Assembly: GCA_030430075.1 (NCBI GenBank)
Contig: JAUIGN010000046.1
Location: 1-64,000, forward strand
DNA from: a bacterium
GTDB lineage: Bacteria; Planctomycetota; Planctomycetia; Pirellulales; Pirellulaceae
DNA: 64,000 nt
Direction of reading: 5' to 3'
The position numbers were made by a program, and so were the translations under genes. The notes under the pieces are model-generated. The model had not been told where the DNA came from. It saw only the letters and a program-made list of their open reading frames with translations, and searched no databases. Shown here in pieces: positions 54,138-63,360 of the stretch (position 1 is its first letter; each line of letters begins with the position of its first letter).

Positions 54138-55550
54138 ATGCTCACGATTGCGGACGGCTTGCGAAAATTCGACCGGCGCGGTTTTCTGACGGCAGGGAGC
54201 CTGGGGCTGGGCGGGTTCACTCTCTCGTCGCTGCTGGGTGCGCGCACCCTGGCGGCTGGAACAGCGGGCTTTCTGCGGGACAGGTCCATCATTTTCTTGT
54301 TTATGCAGGGCGGTCCCAGCCAGTACGAGACTTTCGATCCGAAGCTTGACGTTCCGGAGAAGATTCGCACGGCGACTGGGGTCGTCCAGACGTCGTTGCC
54401 GGGCGTCATGTTCGGTGATCGGTTTCCACAGCTTGCCCAGCGGGCACACCGGTTGACGGTCGTGCGCTCGTATCAAACCAACAATGGCGGGCACAACATT
54501 CAACCGTTGGTCGGTCCTGATTCTCGGGAATGTAGTATCGGAGCCCATTTCGCCCGCGTCGCTGGTGCCACGCGCCGGACGACGGGAGTGCCAACGACCG
54601 GCTTGCTTTTTCCACAGGCCGTCGATACAGAAGTGGCCAAAGGGCGAGCACGAGGCAATCTGGCGGCGACTGGCGATTATGGCGACATCTACGCCCCGTT
54701 TCAGCCGGGTGGCAATGGCCAGTTGCAAGCGGATATGCGTCTGAACTTGCCCCGTGCACGGTTCTTGAACGACCGCCGCAGTCTGTTGACCGCTTTGGAT
54801 CAGTTGCACCGCAAGATGGATGTCGCCGGCAGAATCGAGACTGCCGATGCCTTGCAACAACAGGCGGCCAACGTCCTGCTGGGAAATGATGTCTCCGCTG
54901 CACTGGACTTGTCGCTGGAAGATCCCAAAGTCACGGCCGGCTACGATACCAGCCGTTATGCAGCGCGCCACGATTGGGCCAAGGTCAATCGTGGAAAGTC
55001 CGGCTACTACACGGGGCACGCCAAATCGTTGGGCAAGTTGCTCCTGCTGGCCCGCCGCCTGTGCGAGACGGGCTGCGGCTTTGTCACCGTGCATGCGGGT
55101 TATGCGGGTGTCTGGGACAATCACGCCGACGGGAATAACCTTGGTGTGGCAGACGGCATGGACGCGGTCGGTCGCACGTTCGACCATGCGGTGGCCGCCT
55201 TCATGGATGACGTGGAAGCGCGGGGCTTGAACGACAAGATTCTGCTGGTTTGTTCCGGGGAAATGGGCCGCGGTCGAACGTTGAACCGAAACGGCGGGCG
55301 TGGGCACTGGGGGCCGCTGGCACCGTTGTTGCTCTACGGAGGCGGCATTCCTTCCGGTCAGGTGATCGGCAAATCGACTCGCGACGGCACGGAACCCGAG
55401 TCCGACAACCTGACGCCCAAACACCTGATCGCCACGATCTTGCACACGCTGTTCGACGTCGGCCGATTGCGACTGCAACGTGCCGTGCCGCCCGCCGTCC
55501 AGCAACTCGCCCAGGCCGACCCGATCCCCGGACTGACCCCTGTTTCCTGA
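54138..55550 (+). CDS. DUF1501 family Tat-exported protein
   Basis: This 470-residue protein has the DUF1501 pattern: a twin-arginine signal (FDRRGFLTAGSLGLGGFTLS), the sulfatase/alkaline-phosphatase-like core start IIFLFMQGGPSQYETFDPK, GVWDNHADGNN near residue 335 and LLVCSGEMGRGRTLN, then GGRGHWGPLAPLLLYGGGIP. These mark the alkaline-phosphatase superfamily metal sites used by DUF1501. The proteins are abundant in planctomycetes, usually beside a DUF1553/DUF1549 cytochrome-type gene; here none is adjacent. It probably acts in the periplasm on unknown sulfated or phosphorylated substrates. The last residues (TPVS) and the stop fall in a 14-base tandem duplication. Confidence 0.9.
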   Translation: MLTIADGLRKFDRRGFLTAGSLGLGGFTLSSLLGARTLAAGTAGFLRDRSIIFLFMQGGPSQYETFDPKLDVPEKIRTATGVVQTSLPGVMFGDRFPQLAQRAHRLTVVRSYQTNNGGHNIQPLVGPDSRECSIGAHFARVAGATRRTTGVPTTGLLFPQAVDTEVAKGRARGNLAATGDYGDIYAPFQPGGNGQLQADMRLNLPRARFLNDRRSLLTALDQLHRKMDVAGRIETADALQQQAANVLLGNDVSAALDLSLEDPKVTAGYDTSRYAARHDWAKVNRGKSGYYTGHAKSLGKLLLLARRLCETGCGFVTVHAGYAGVWDNHADGNNLGVADGMDAVGRTFDHAVAAFMDDVEARGLNDKILLVCSGEMGRGRTLNRNGGRGHWGPLAPLLLYGGGIPSGQVIGKSTRDGTEPESDNLTPKHLIATILHTLFDVGRLRLQRAVPPAVQQLAQADPIPGLTPVS

Positions 55551-55560
55551 CCCCTGTTTT
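55533..55560. repeat. 14-bp tandem duplication at the DUF1501 stop
   Basis: CTGACCCCTGTTTC (55533-55546) is followed by CTGACCCCTGTTTT (55547-55560). The TGA stop (55548-55550) lies at the start of the second copy, and a run of T continues behind it. Confidence 0.8.
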
Positions 55561-56322
55561 TTTAACGCCTGCAGGTTTCTGACGTGCCCATTGTCGAAAC
55601 TCGACCCCGAAGACACGTTGTGGATCGGCCGAACAGCGTCACGATGCAGCGATGCGAGCCCGGCCGCTACTCTCACCGAAAGACGCGACGTGGGCGGCCC
55701 GATGCCGGGAGCGTGCGCTCGAGCAAGCCAGTCCGCGAATCGCGCATACGTCCGTCCGCCTTTCGTTGAACAACCCCGCCACGAAACTGTCTCCAACAGA
55801 TGAGAACGGCGTTGGCACGCACGGTCGGCGACATTCCTCAGCGGCGGGCTGACGGATGAGACCCACCCTCCTCAAGCGTGCCAGACTGGCCTTGGTGCAT
55901 TCGCAGCGATCACCGGCGCAGCAAGTCCACAGCGCACCTACCATCTGGCAGCATACGACACCCGCGAGACGCCACACACCACCGCTTGCTGCAAGTGTCA
56001 GTGACACCTGCTGCAATGACTCCTTATGGTGACCGAGAAACCGGCTGCCAACCCCTGGCGAGCCGGTGCCCAACCGAAGGCAGTCGACGACGCTGCCGTC
56101 GAAGCCCCCTGCGTGCCTTGAGATGGAGGCGACAACGTTCGCATACAGCCTCGATGACAGCAGTTCCGGCCACGCAGGCCGGCATGTGCCAAGCGCGTCA
56201 CGTGGCGAATGGACCACGCGCGGCAACAAGCCCATTCTGCGCGACGGCAACCTTCACCATGGGTAACGAATCACAAACATGACGGACTTGAGCCGCCTTG
56301 CGCGGTTCTTCGTTGCTTGATC
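55561..56322. other. Long stretch without a recognisable gene
   Basis: About 760 bases between the DUF1501 gene and the 3' end of the giant RTX gene. Frames on both strands stay open up to about 200 codons but show no domain and look compositionally random. I see no RNA gene. A decayed gene cannot be excluded. Confidence 0.4.
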
Positions 56323-59300
56323 CTACCGCCGGTCACGCTGAAGCGCAAAGGTCGCGAAATCCTGCAGCGTGTCGTCAAACAGGTCGCCCAACCAATCGTC
56401 ATCGTACTCAAACAAGGTGTCGCTGGTGTCATCGTTGCTGGCGTTCGGCTTCGCGGCGGGAACGACGAAGGTCGACTCGGTCGAGGACATCACGGTTGTT
56501 CCCGGTGCGACCGAACTCTCTTCTTCCACCTGCCCGACCGACGCCGGCACCACAGAAACCGCGCCAGCTCCCCGGGGTCTATTGTCAAACCCAGTCATCA
56601 CGCCGTCCAAAGGATTCTCTCCGATGATGCCTTGAGCAATACTAACGCGATAGTCTTCGACTTCTCCGTTGTTGGCGAAGCCCGTCGGAGCCAACCCACC
56701 CGCTGTGCTGATGCGGAATCGAGCATGCGATGGGCCGGGAACGGCAAACGACGGACTCGTGAAGCCAACTGTCGTTGTACCGGCGGCGAGCAGCACACTA
56801 TTGACAATCTGTTCGGAAGGATGGTCAAAGACGCCGTTCATATTGAAGTCGATCCAGGCATCCACAACGCCGTTGGGTGCGTTGCCGACGGTGATATCGA
56901 CTTTTCCACCGCTGCCAACCAAGATCGGGCCGAAAACGATGCCGTCTTCGTCGTCGCTGCCGTTGACGTCATCGCCAAACGCACCAAAGGTCGGCTGGCC
57001 ATCGGCTTCGATGTCGATCAACGCACCCAGCCTCGGCCCGACAGTCGCATGCCGGGCACCGTTCACGCCCAGCGTCGTGCCGTAGGAATCGGGCGCGTCG
57101 CCGAAGTCCAGTTCTTGCTGCAGTTGCTCAATCAGGGCGCGATGGTCTTCGACCTCGCCCAGCCCGCCAGGCCCGGTCGGCGCCAGACCGCCGGTCGTGC
57201 TGACTCGATAACGGACGTACGTACTGCCGGGGACGGCCGTCGCCGGCACGCCGAATGACAGCGTGTTCGGGCCGGCCACGATCAACACACTGTTGAGAAT
57301 CAGCTCCGACGGATGATCGAACTGGCCGTTGGCGTTGAAGTCGACCCAGGCATCGAGCAGTGCGGTCGGCGCGTTGGTCAACGTCGCCGTGGTCGTGCCG
57401 GTGCCGCCGGGGACCAACACGGAAATCGTCGCGCCGTCTTCATCGTCGATCGACGTCGTGTCATCACGCACCGCCCCGACCGACGGCTGACCATTCGGCT
57501 CGGGATCGATCTGCTGGCCAAGCCGCGGCCCGGTGATCCCGTGCCGCGGACCGTTCGTACCAAGGGTCGTGCCGTAGGAATCTGGCGCGTCGCCCCAATC
57601 CAGTTCTTGCTGCGGCTGCTGAATTACTGCCCGATGGTCTTCCACCTCGCCCTGTCCGCCAGGCCCGGTCGGCAATAGGCCGCCGCTCGTGCTGACACGG
57701 AAACGTGCGTAAGAACCGCCCGGCACGGCGGAAGCCGGCACGCCAAACGTCAACGTGTTTGGGCCGGCCACGATCGGCACACTGTTGAGAATCAGTTCCG
57801 AGGGATGATCAAACTGGCCGTTGGCGTTGAAGTCGACCCAGGCGTCGAGCAGCGCCGTCGCCGCGTTGGTCAGCGTGGCGTTAACCGTGCCGGTGCCGCC
57901 GGGGATCATCACGGAAATCGTCGCGCCGTCTTCATCGTCGATCGACGTCGTGTCATCGTGCACCGCCCCGACCGACGGCTGACCGTCCGGTTCGGCGTCA
58001 ATCTGCTGACCGAGACGCGGGCCGGTGGTGATGTGCCGCGGACCGTTCACACCCAGCGTTGTGGCGTAAGAGTCGGGAGCGTCGCCCCAGTCCGTGCTGC
58101 GAACACGAACCGTGTAATCCTCCACTTCACCGTTGGGCGCGGGGCCGGTTGGGCCAAGTCCACCCGCCGAGCTGACCCGCAACCGCGTGTACGTCGAGCC
58201 GGGCAATGCCGTCGCGGGCACGGCGAAGCTAAGCGATTGCGAGCCAGGCACCAGCGCGACGCTCGTATACACCTGTTCGCTGGCATCGAACGTGCCGTTC
58301 TGGTTGAAGTCGACCCAGCCGTCCAACCGGCCGCTCGCCGCGCCGCTCAGGTTCACCGAGTACGTCGCCGTGCCGCCCGCCACGAGTGCACCGACAACGA
58401 CACCGTCCTCGTCGTCGATCGTTGCCAGGTCGTCGCCGTTGGCCAGCCCCGAGGGAGCGCCACCACCCTCCGCGTCGATAGTCGCTCCCAACCGCGGCCC
58501 GGAGATCAGGTGTCGCGCGGCAAGCCCCCCAACGGTCCCGTAACTGATTGGAGCGTCCCCCCAATCGACGCCCACGATTTTGATCTGATAGTCCTCAACT
58601 TCGCCGTCGCCGGCCGGGCCTGTTGCCCCGATGCCGGCGACCGAGCTGACACGGAAACGCGCGTAACTCGCACCCAGAACCGCGGTCCCAGGCAGCGAGA
58701 TGTTCACCACGTTCGCGCCCGCGGTAAGCGGCACGTTCACCGCGACTTGCTCGGTCAGATCAAAGACGCCATTCGAGTTGCTGTCGACCCAGGCATTCAA
58801 GAATGCGGCCCCCGCATTGGAGAGCGCGACTGTAATCGGAGTCGAAGTGCCGGCGAACAGCGTCGAGATCGCCACACCATCCTCGTCGTCGATTCCCACG
58901 ATGTCATCCCGGTTGGCCGCCGCCGAGGGCTGCCCGTTCGGCTCCCAATCGACCGAGGCTCCCAACCGCGGCCCGCCGATCTCGTGCCGCGCACCCGTGG
59001 GCAGCAGCGTACCAAACGTGTTGGGCGCGTCGCCGAAGTCGAACTTGATGCACGGTTCGACCGGTGACTGGACGCAGATGCAGTCGAGCCCGCTGCTGTT
59101 CGGCCCGCCCTGGTCTTTATTGTCCGAACCGGGGCCGCCGATCATCACGTCGGGCCATCCGGTTCCTCCCCACAAGTTGTCGCTGCCCGAACCACCGCTG
59201 AGATAATCCACGCCCGATCCGCCCCAGAGATTGTCGTTGCCACTGTTCCCAAACAGCGAATCCCAACCACTACCGCCTTCGATGTTGTCATTGCCGGAAT

Positions 59301-62300
59301 TCCCAAACAACGTGTCCGTGCCCGCGTCGCCAAACAGCCGATCGTTCCCCGAGTTGCCGAAGATCACATCCCAGCCGTTGCCGCCCTTGAGACAATCGTT
59401 GCCGCTGTTGCCGAACATCACGTCCCAACCATCGTCACCGTAGAGACAATCGTCGCCGCTGTTGCCGAACATGATGTCCCAGCCGTTACCGCCGCGCATC
59501 AAGTCATTGCCGTCATTGCCGAACAGCAGGTCCCAACCGTCATCGCCAAAAATCCGGTCGTCGCCGGAATTCCCAAAGACAATGTCCCAGCCGCCGTTAC
59601 CGTGGATCACATCCGCGCCGCCGTTGCCGAACAGCATGTCCCAGCCGCTGCCGCCGCTGATGATGTCGCTTTCCGAGTTGCCGAAGACGATGTCGAACCA
59701 GCCTTGTCCATCCATCACATCGACCCCAGAATTGCCGAACATCAGATCGTTCGCGGTACCGCCGTACATGGTGTCACAGTCATCGTTGCCGAACATCAGA
59801 TCGAAGGACAGCACTTGCCACCACAGGTCATTGTCCCCATACATGGTGTCTTTACCGCGGTTGCCGAACATCAGGTCGGAACTATTGCCGCCGTTCATCT
59901 TGTCGTCTCCTGAGTTACCAAACATCAGGTCGAGCGAGATCAGGCCAACCGAGTTGTTGTCGCCGTGCATATCGTCGTTGCCGGAGTTCCCGAACATCAG
60001 GTCCGAGTTGTTTCCGCCGTCCATGAAGTCGTTACCCGAATTGCCGAACATCAGATCGGTCGAGGCGATGAACCAGACGACGTTGCTATCCCCCAGCATG
60101 TGGTCGTCTCCGGCGTTACCGAACATCAGGTCGGAACTCGCTCCGCCGTTCATCGTGTCATTGCCCTGATTCCCGAACATCACGTCGGGCGACACCAGCA
60201 GCAAAGACTCGTCGTCGCCATCCATCGTGTCATTGCCGTCGTTGCCGAACATCACGTCGAGGCTGTTGCCGCCATCCATGACGTCGTCGCCGGCATTGCC
60301 GAACATCAAGTCGGTCGACGAGACAAGCAGGATTGAGTTGCTGTCGCCGCGCATCGTGTCGGCACCGTCGCCGCCCCACATGAAATCTGCCAGCTTGCCG
60401 CCGTCCATCGTGTCGTCGCCGGCCTGCCCGAACATGAAGTCGCTGGACGTCAGCAGCACAATCTGCTCGGCGTCTCCAGTCATCGTGTCGTCGCCGTCGC
60501 CGCCGAACATCACATCCGCGTCGATCCCGAACAGCTCGAAATTGCCGTCGTAGCCGTGCATCGTGTCGTTTTCGGTATTGCCGAACATCACGTCGAGATC
60601 GCCACCGCCCCACATCTCATCGTCGGCCTGACCGCCGAACATCAAGTTGCCCAGCCGCACGGGGACGCCGTTGATCTGGAAGATCTCGCCACCCGATTCG
60701 CCGTACATGGTGTCTTCGTCAGCCTGGCCGAACATGACGTCGATGTAATCCTTGCCGTACATCTCGTCCTCGTTGTCGTTGCCGAATTGCACATCAAGCC
60801 CGTCGCCGCCGTAGATCGTGTCGTCACCAAGGTTCCCGAACTGCAGGTTGCCGATCACGATGGTCGTGCTGGGAATCGTCCACCCGTCGCCGGTGTATGT
60901 ATTGTCGATGCCGTAGAGCGTGTCCGCGTCGCCGCCGCCCATCATGAAGTCGATGTGCTCGCCCCCTTCAATTGTGTCCTCTCCACCGGTGCCGAACAGC
61001 GCGTCAATATCTTCGTCACCGTGAATCGTGTCGTCCCCGCCGGCGTGGGCGGGATCGAAGATGTCCAGGATGTCGTCGCCAATCACGATGTCGATCTCGG
61101 TGCCGCCGTGCAGGTCGTCGTCGCCGCCGGGATTGGTGCTGAAGATTTCAAAGCCATTGTCGCCGACGACCAGGTCGATCCCGGCATCACCGTACACACA
61201 ATCGTCGCCGGTCATATTGGGAATCTCGATGACGAATTCGCCGAACAGAAAATCAACGCCATCGTCGCCGTGTATCAAATCGTTCCCCCCCAGCCCGAAA
61301 ATGAAATCCGTTCCCGCGCCGCCGTGAATCTCGTCGTCCACGAATCCGCCGAAGAGAATGTCGGTCCCGCCGCCGCCGGTGATGGACCAACTGCTGTTGG
61401 GCGCACTGAAGGGAAAGAAGAAGTCGAACCCGCTGCCGCCGTTGAAGGTATGTACCGCCTGCACCTCGCATTTCACCGCGGCATGTTTCGCCGCACCGCG
61501 CGGCGCGGCCGCTTTCGTCAAGTCGTCCGCGAATTGGCCCAGCGACTCGTACAACAGGTCATTCACACGCGTCAGACGTGCGGAGATTTCCAGCACGCGG
61601 TCCCCGATGGCGGCGAGCCGGACATCGGCGTCGGCGTTCAACTTTTCACCCGCCCGTTCCAGTTCCTCGCCTCGCCGGTTAATGTCCGCCGCGGACGATT
61701 CCAACTGCGCCGCGGATTCTTCCAACAGCCGTTGGCCCTGCTCATCGAGCTGCTCTGCCCGGTCGCCCAGCGTTAGGCCTTCGCCGGCAAGCGCCGTACC
61801 TTGGTCCGCGAATTCTGATCCTCGCTCGGCGTAGGCTCTTGCAGCGGCTTCCAGTTGCTCGCCCTTGGAGAATTCGGTATCGGGAGTGTCGTCGTCCTCT
61901 TCCGAAGCCGTGGATTCATCGGCCTCGAAATCGGGGTGTGCGGCGTCATGTAACTCGCCCCCCGCTTCGGCCTGCGACTCGGCGGTCGCTTCCATCGTGA
62001 CGCCCAAGGCGTTAGTACGTTGCCCCAGGTCTTCGAGCTGGGCGAGAAGATCGTCGGCCGTGGCGAGCAGTTCGCCCTGCCCTTGCTCCAGCAGGGCCCG
62101 GGCCGGTGTGAAGACATCCGTCGCCGCTTGCGCGTCCAGCACGCTCGTGACGTCGACCAGCCGCGTACGGGCGTCTTCGATGAGCGCCTTGGACTCTTCA
62201 ACCAATCCATCTTGCGTGGTGCCGGCGATTCGCCGGGCGATATCCTGCAACTCGTCGCTCGCCTTCGCCAGGCCTTCAAACCGCTGTAAATCCAGAGTGT

Positions 62301-62727
62301 CCGCCGGCGCAGCGGTGAGCAGGACGAAATTGTCGCCGTCGCCGCCGCTCAAGTCCAACGTGATCTCGTTGGCCTCGAGGGTCCTATCGGCATCGATGAT
62401 GTTCACATAATCGTCACCCCCGCCGGCGTCGAGCTGGATGTGGTCGAATTTTCCCAACTTAAACTTGGCCTTCTTCACGTCGGTCTCTTTAGAGCGCTCA
62501 ATGACAAAGACGCCCTTGTCGACATCGATCGTCGCCACGATGCGTTCGTCAGCCGCCGAGCCCTCGATATGTAACGTCCTCTCGGAATCGATGTACGCAT
62601 CGATGGCCAGCAGGAGCCGCTTTTCAAGCGATTCGAGTTGTCGTCGAAGCCGCCGCGCGCGGGCCTTGCTCCGGGATGGCAATTTGCGTTGAATCCTGTT
62701 CGTGGACATCGGGGGGCGTTTGGCCAT
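56323..62727 (-). CDS. Giant secreted protein: LEPR-XLL-like start, RTX-type repeats, five GEVED modules
   Basis: This 2134-residue protein starts at ATG 62727 (AGGAG upstream). The basic N-terminus leads to LESLEKRLLLAIDA (residues 31-44), close to the LEPR-XLL motif that opens many giant planctomycete extracellular proteins. A beta region follows to about 150, a long helical, probably coiled-coil stretch at about 152-415, then glycine/aspartate-rich repeats at about 422-1209 (GGNGWDIMFGNSGDD, DGGNNSDLMFGNSGND and many variants) that resemble calcium-binding RTX repeats with an unusual FGN element. Five GEVED modules (about 1227-2029) each start D-GDAPDSYGT and end GEVEDYXV or GEVEDHRA. The acidic tail is DYDDDW-like (FEYDDDWLGDLFDDTLQDFA). 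No enzymatic domain is visible. It is probably a surface or biofilm adhesin. Confidence 0.85.
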   Translation of the reverse strand: MAKRPPMSTNRIQRKLPSRSKARARRLRRQLESLEKRLLLAIDAYIDSERTLHIEGSAADERIVATIDVDKGVFVIERSKETDVKKAKFKLGKFDHIQLDAGGGDDYVNIIDADRTLEANEITLDLSGGDGDNFVLLTAAPADTLDLQRFEGLAKASDELQDIARRIAGTTQDGLVEESKALIEDARTRLVDVTSVLDAQAATDVFTPARALLEQGQGELLATADDLLAQLEDLGQRTNALGVTMEATAESQAEAGGELHDAAHPDFEADESTASEEDDDTPDTEFSKGEQLEAAARAYAERGSEFADQGTALAGEGLTLGDRAEQLDEQGQRLLEESAAQLESSAADINRRGEELERAGEKLNADADVRLAAIGDRVLEISARLTRVNDLLYESLGQFADDLTKAAAPRGAAKHAAVKCEVQAVHTFNGGSGFDFFFPFSAPNSSWSITGGGGTDILFGGFVDDEIHGGAGTDFIFGLGGNDLIHGDDGVDFLFGEFVIEIPNMTGDDCVYGDAGIDLVVGDNGFEIFSTNPGGDDDLHGGTEIDIVIGDDILDIFDPAHAGGDDTIHGDEDIDALFGTGGEDTIEGGEHIDFMMGGGDADTLYGIDNTYTGDGWTIPSTTIVIGNLQFGNLGDDTIYGGDGLDVQFGNDNEDEMYGKDYIDVMFGQADEDTMYGESGGEIFQINGVPVRLGNLMFGGQADDEMWGGGDLDVMFGNTENDTMHGYDGNFELFGIDADVMFGGDGDDTMTGDAEQIVLLTSSDFMFGQAGDDTMDGGKLADFMWGGDGADTMRGDSNSILLVSSTDLMFGNAGDDVMDGGNSLDVMFGNDGNDTMDGDDESLLLVSPDVMFGNQGNDTMNGGASSDLMFGNAGDDHMLGDSNVVWFIASTDLMFGNSGNDFMDGGNNSDLMFGNSGNDDMHGDNNSVGLISLDLMFGNSGDDKMNGGNSSDLMFGNRGKDTMYGDNDLWWQVLSFDLMFGNDDCDTMYGGTANDLMFGNSGVDVMDGQGWFDIVFGNSESDIISGGSGWDMLFGNGGADVIHGNGGWDIVFGNSGDDRIFGDDGWDLLFGNDGNDLMRGGNGWDIMFGNSGDDCLYGDDGWDVMFGNSGNDCLKGGNGWDVIFGNSGNDRLFGDAGTDTLFGNSGNDNIEGGSGWDSLFGNSGNDNLWGGSGVDYLSGGSGSDNLWGGTGWPDVMIGGPGSDNKDQGGPNSSGLDCICVQSPVEPCIKFDFGDAPNTFGTLLPTGARHEIGGPRLGASVDWEPNGQPSAAANRDDIVGIDDEDGVAISTLFAGTSTPITVALSNAGAAFLNAWVDSNSNGVFDLTEQVAVNVPLTAGANVVNISLPGTAVLGASYARFRVSSVAGIGATGPAGDGEVEDYQIKIVGVDWGDAPISYGTVGGLAARHLISGPRLGATIDAEGGGAPSGLANGDDLATIDDEDGVVVGALVAGGTATYSVNLSGAASGRLDGWVDFNQNGTFDASEQVYTSVALVPGSQSLSFAVPATALPGSTYTRLRVSSAGGLGPTGPAPNGEVEDYTVRVRSTDWGDAPDSYATTLGVNGPRHITTGPRLGQQIDAEPDGQPSVGAVHDDTTSIDDEDGATISVMIPGGTGTVNATLTNAATALLDAWVDFNANGQFDHPSELILNSVPIVAGPNTLTFGVPASAVPGGSYARFRVSTSGGLLPTGPGGQGEVEDHRAVIQQPQQELDWGDAPDSYGTTLGTNGPRHGITGPRLGQQIDPEPNGQPSVGAVRDDTTSIDDEDGATISVLVPGGTGTTTATLTNAPTALLDAWVDFNANGQFDHPSELILNSVLIVAGPNTLSFGVPATAVPGSTYVRYRVSTTGGLAPTGPGGLGEVEDHRALIEQLQQELDFGDAPDSYGTTLGVNGARHATVGPRLGALIDIEADGQPTFGAFGDDVNGSDDEDGIVFGPILVGSGGKVDITVGNAPNGVVDAWIDFNMNGVFDHPSEQIVNSVLLAAGTTTVGFTSPSFAVPGPSHARFRISTAGGLAPTGFANNGEVEDYRVSIAQGIIGENPLDGVMTGFDNRPRGAGAVSVVPASVGQVEEESSVAPGTTVMSSTESTFVVPAAKPNASNDDTSDTLFEYDDDWLGDLFDDTLQDFATFALQRDRR

Positions 62728-63202
62728 CGTGCGACTCCTGTGGGGCGAACGAGCATTTGCGGGACGGAAATCGATGATTGGCGAAGCGATTGCAAACGCC
62801 GTTCCGTTCCAACGGGCACGCTTCTTCGATTCACCACCGACCTGTGGTTCAGGGCTCAGATTCCAGGCAGCAGATACGGCATGAGTTCTGACAGACCCTC
62901 GGCCGACGCACACGGCCAGAGAAACGCTGGCAAGACCTGCCGCGATAGATTTTCCCTGCGGCGCACTCGTCCAGACGGATCATCAGATGCTCGATTGACG
63001 GCTGCGCGGCAAATGAGCCTTCGGCAAGCAACCCGCGGCCGACAAATCTGCGGACTCCCGCTAGTCGTCCTGGTCCATTGGCTGCGCAAGCATCAATAAA
63101 AATAGGCCGAGTTTCGCTGGCGCACGCCCGGTGCGGTGCATTTTGCATCGGTGGTGGTGCGTGCTGCTCCACCACTTTGCAGAATGGCACGGCTCAAGCT
63201 TC
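62728..63202. other. Divergent intergenic region before the FHA gene
   Basis: Contains the upstream region of the giant gene and of the FHA gene. No gene is supported; small frames lack domains. Confidence 0.35.
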
Positions 63203-63231
63203 TTGACATGCTGCAATCGCGGTCACACAAT
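63203..63231 (+). promoter_or_regulatory. Candidate promoter of the FHA gene
   Basis: TTGACA (63203-63208) matches the -35 consensus fully and CACAAT (63226-63231) follows after 17 bases. The FHA gene starts about 130 bases downstream. Confidence 0.4.
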
Positions 63232-63360
63232 CGGGGTGACATCATTCCCCTATTACGTCTTTCTCGTTAGTCGCGCACTTAAAGAAGGGACCTGGGCAAG
63301 TGAGCCTGGAGGAAGAGTTGCGCCCCTTTGAGGCGACGCGCCTTGATTGGGAGTATTGCA

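Noticed and set aside
55639-56250. Minus-strand frame of about 200 codons between the DUF1501 and RTX genes
   Set aside because: Residue usage looks random, with no domain and no ribosome binding site.
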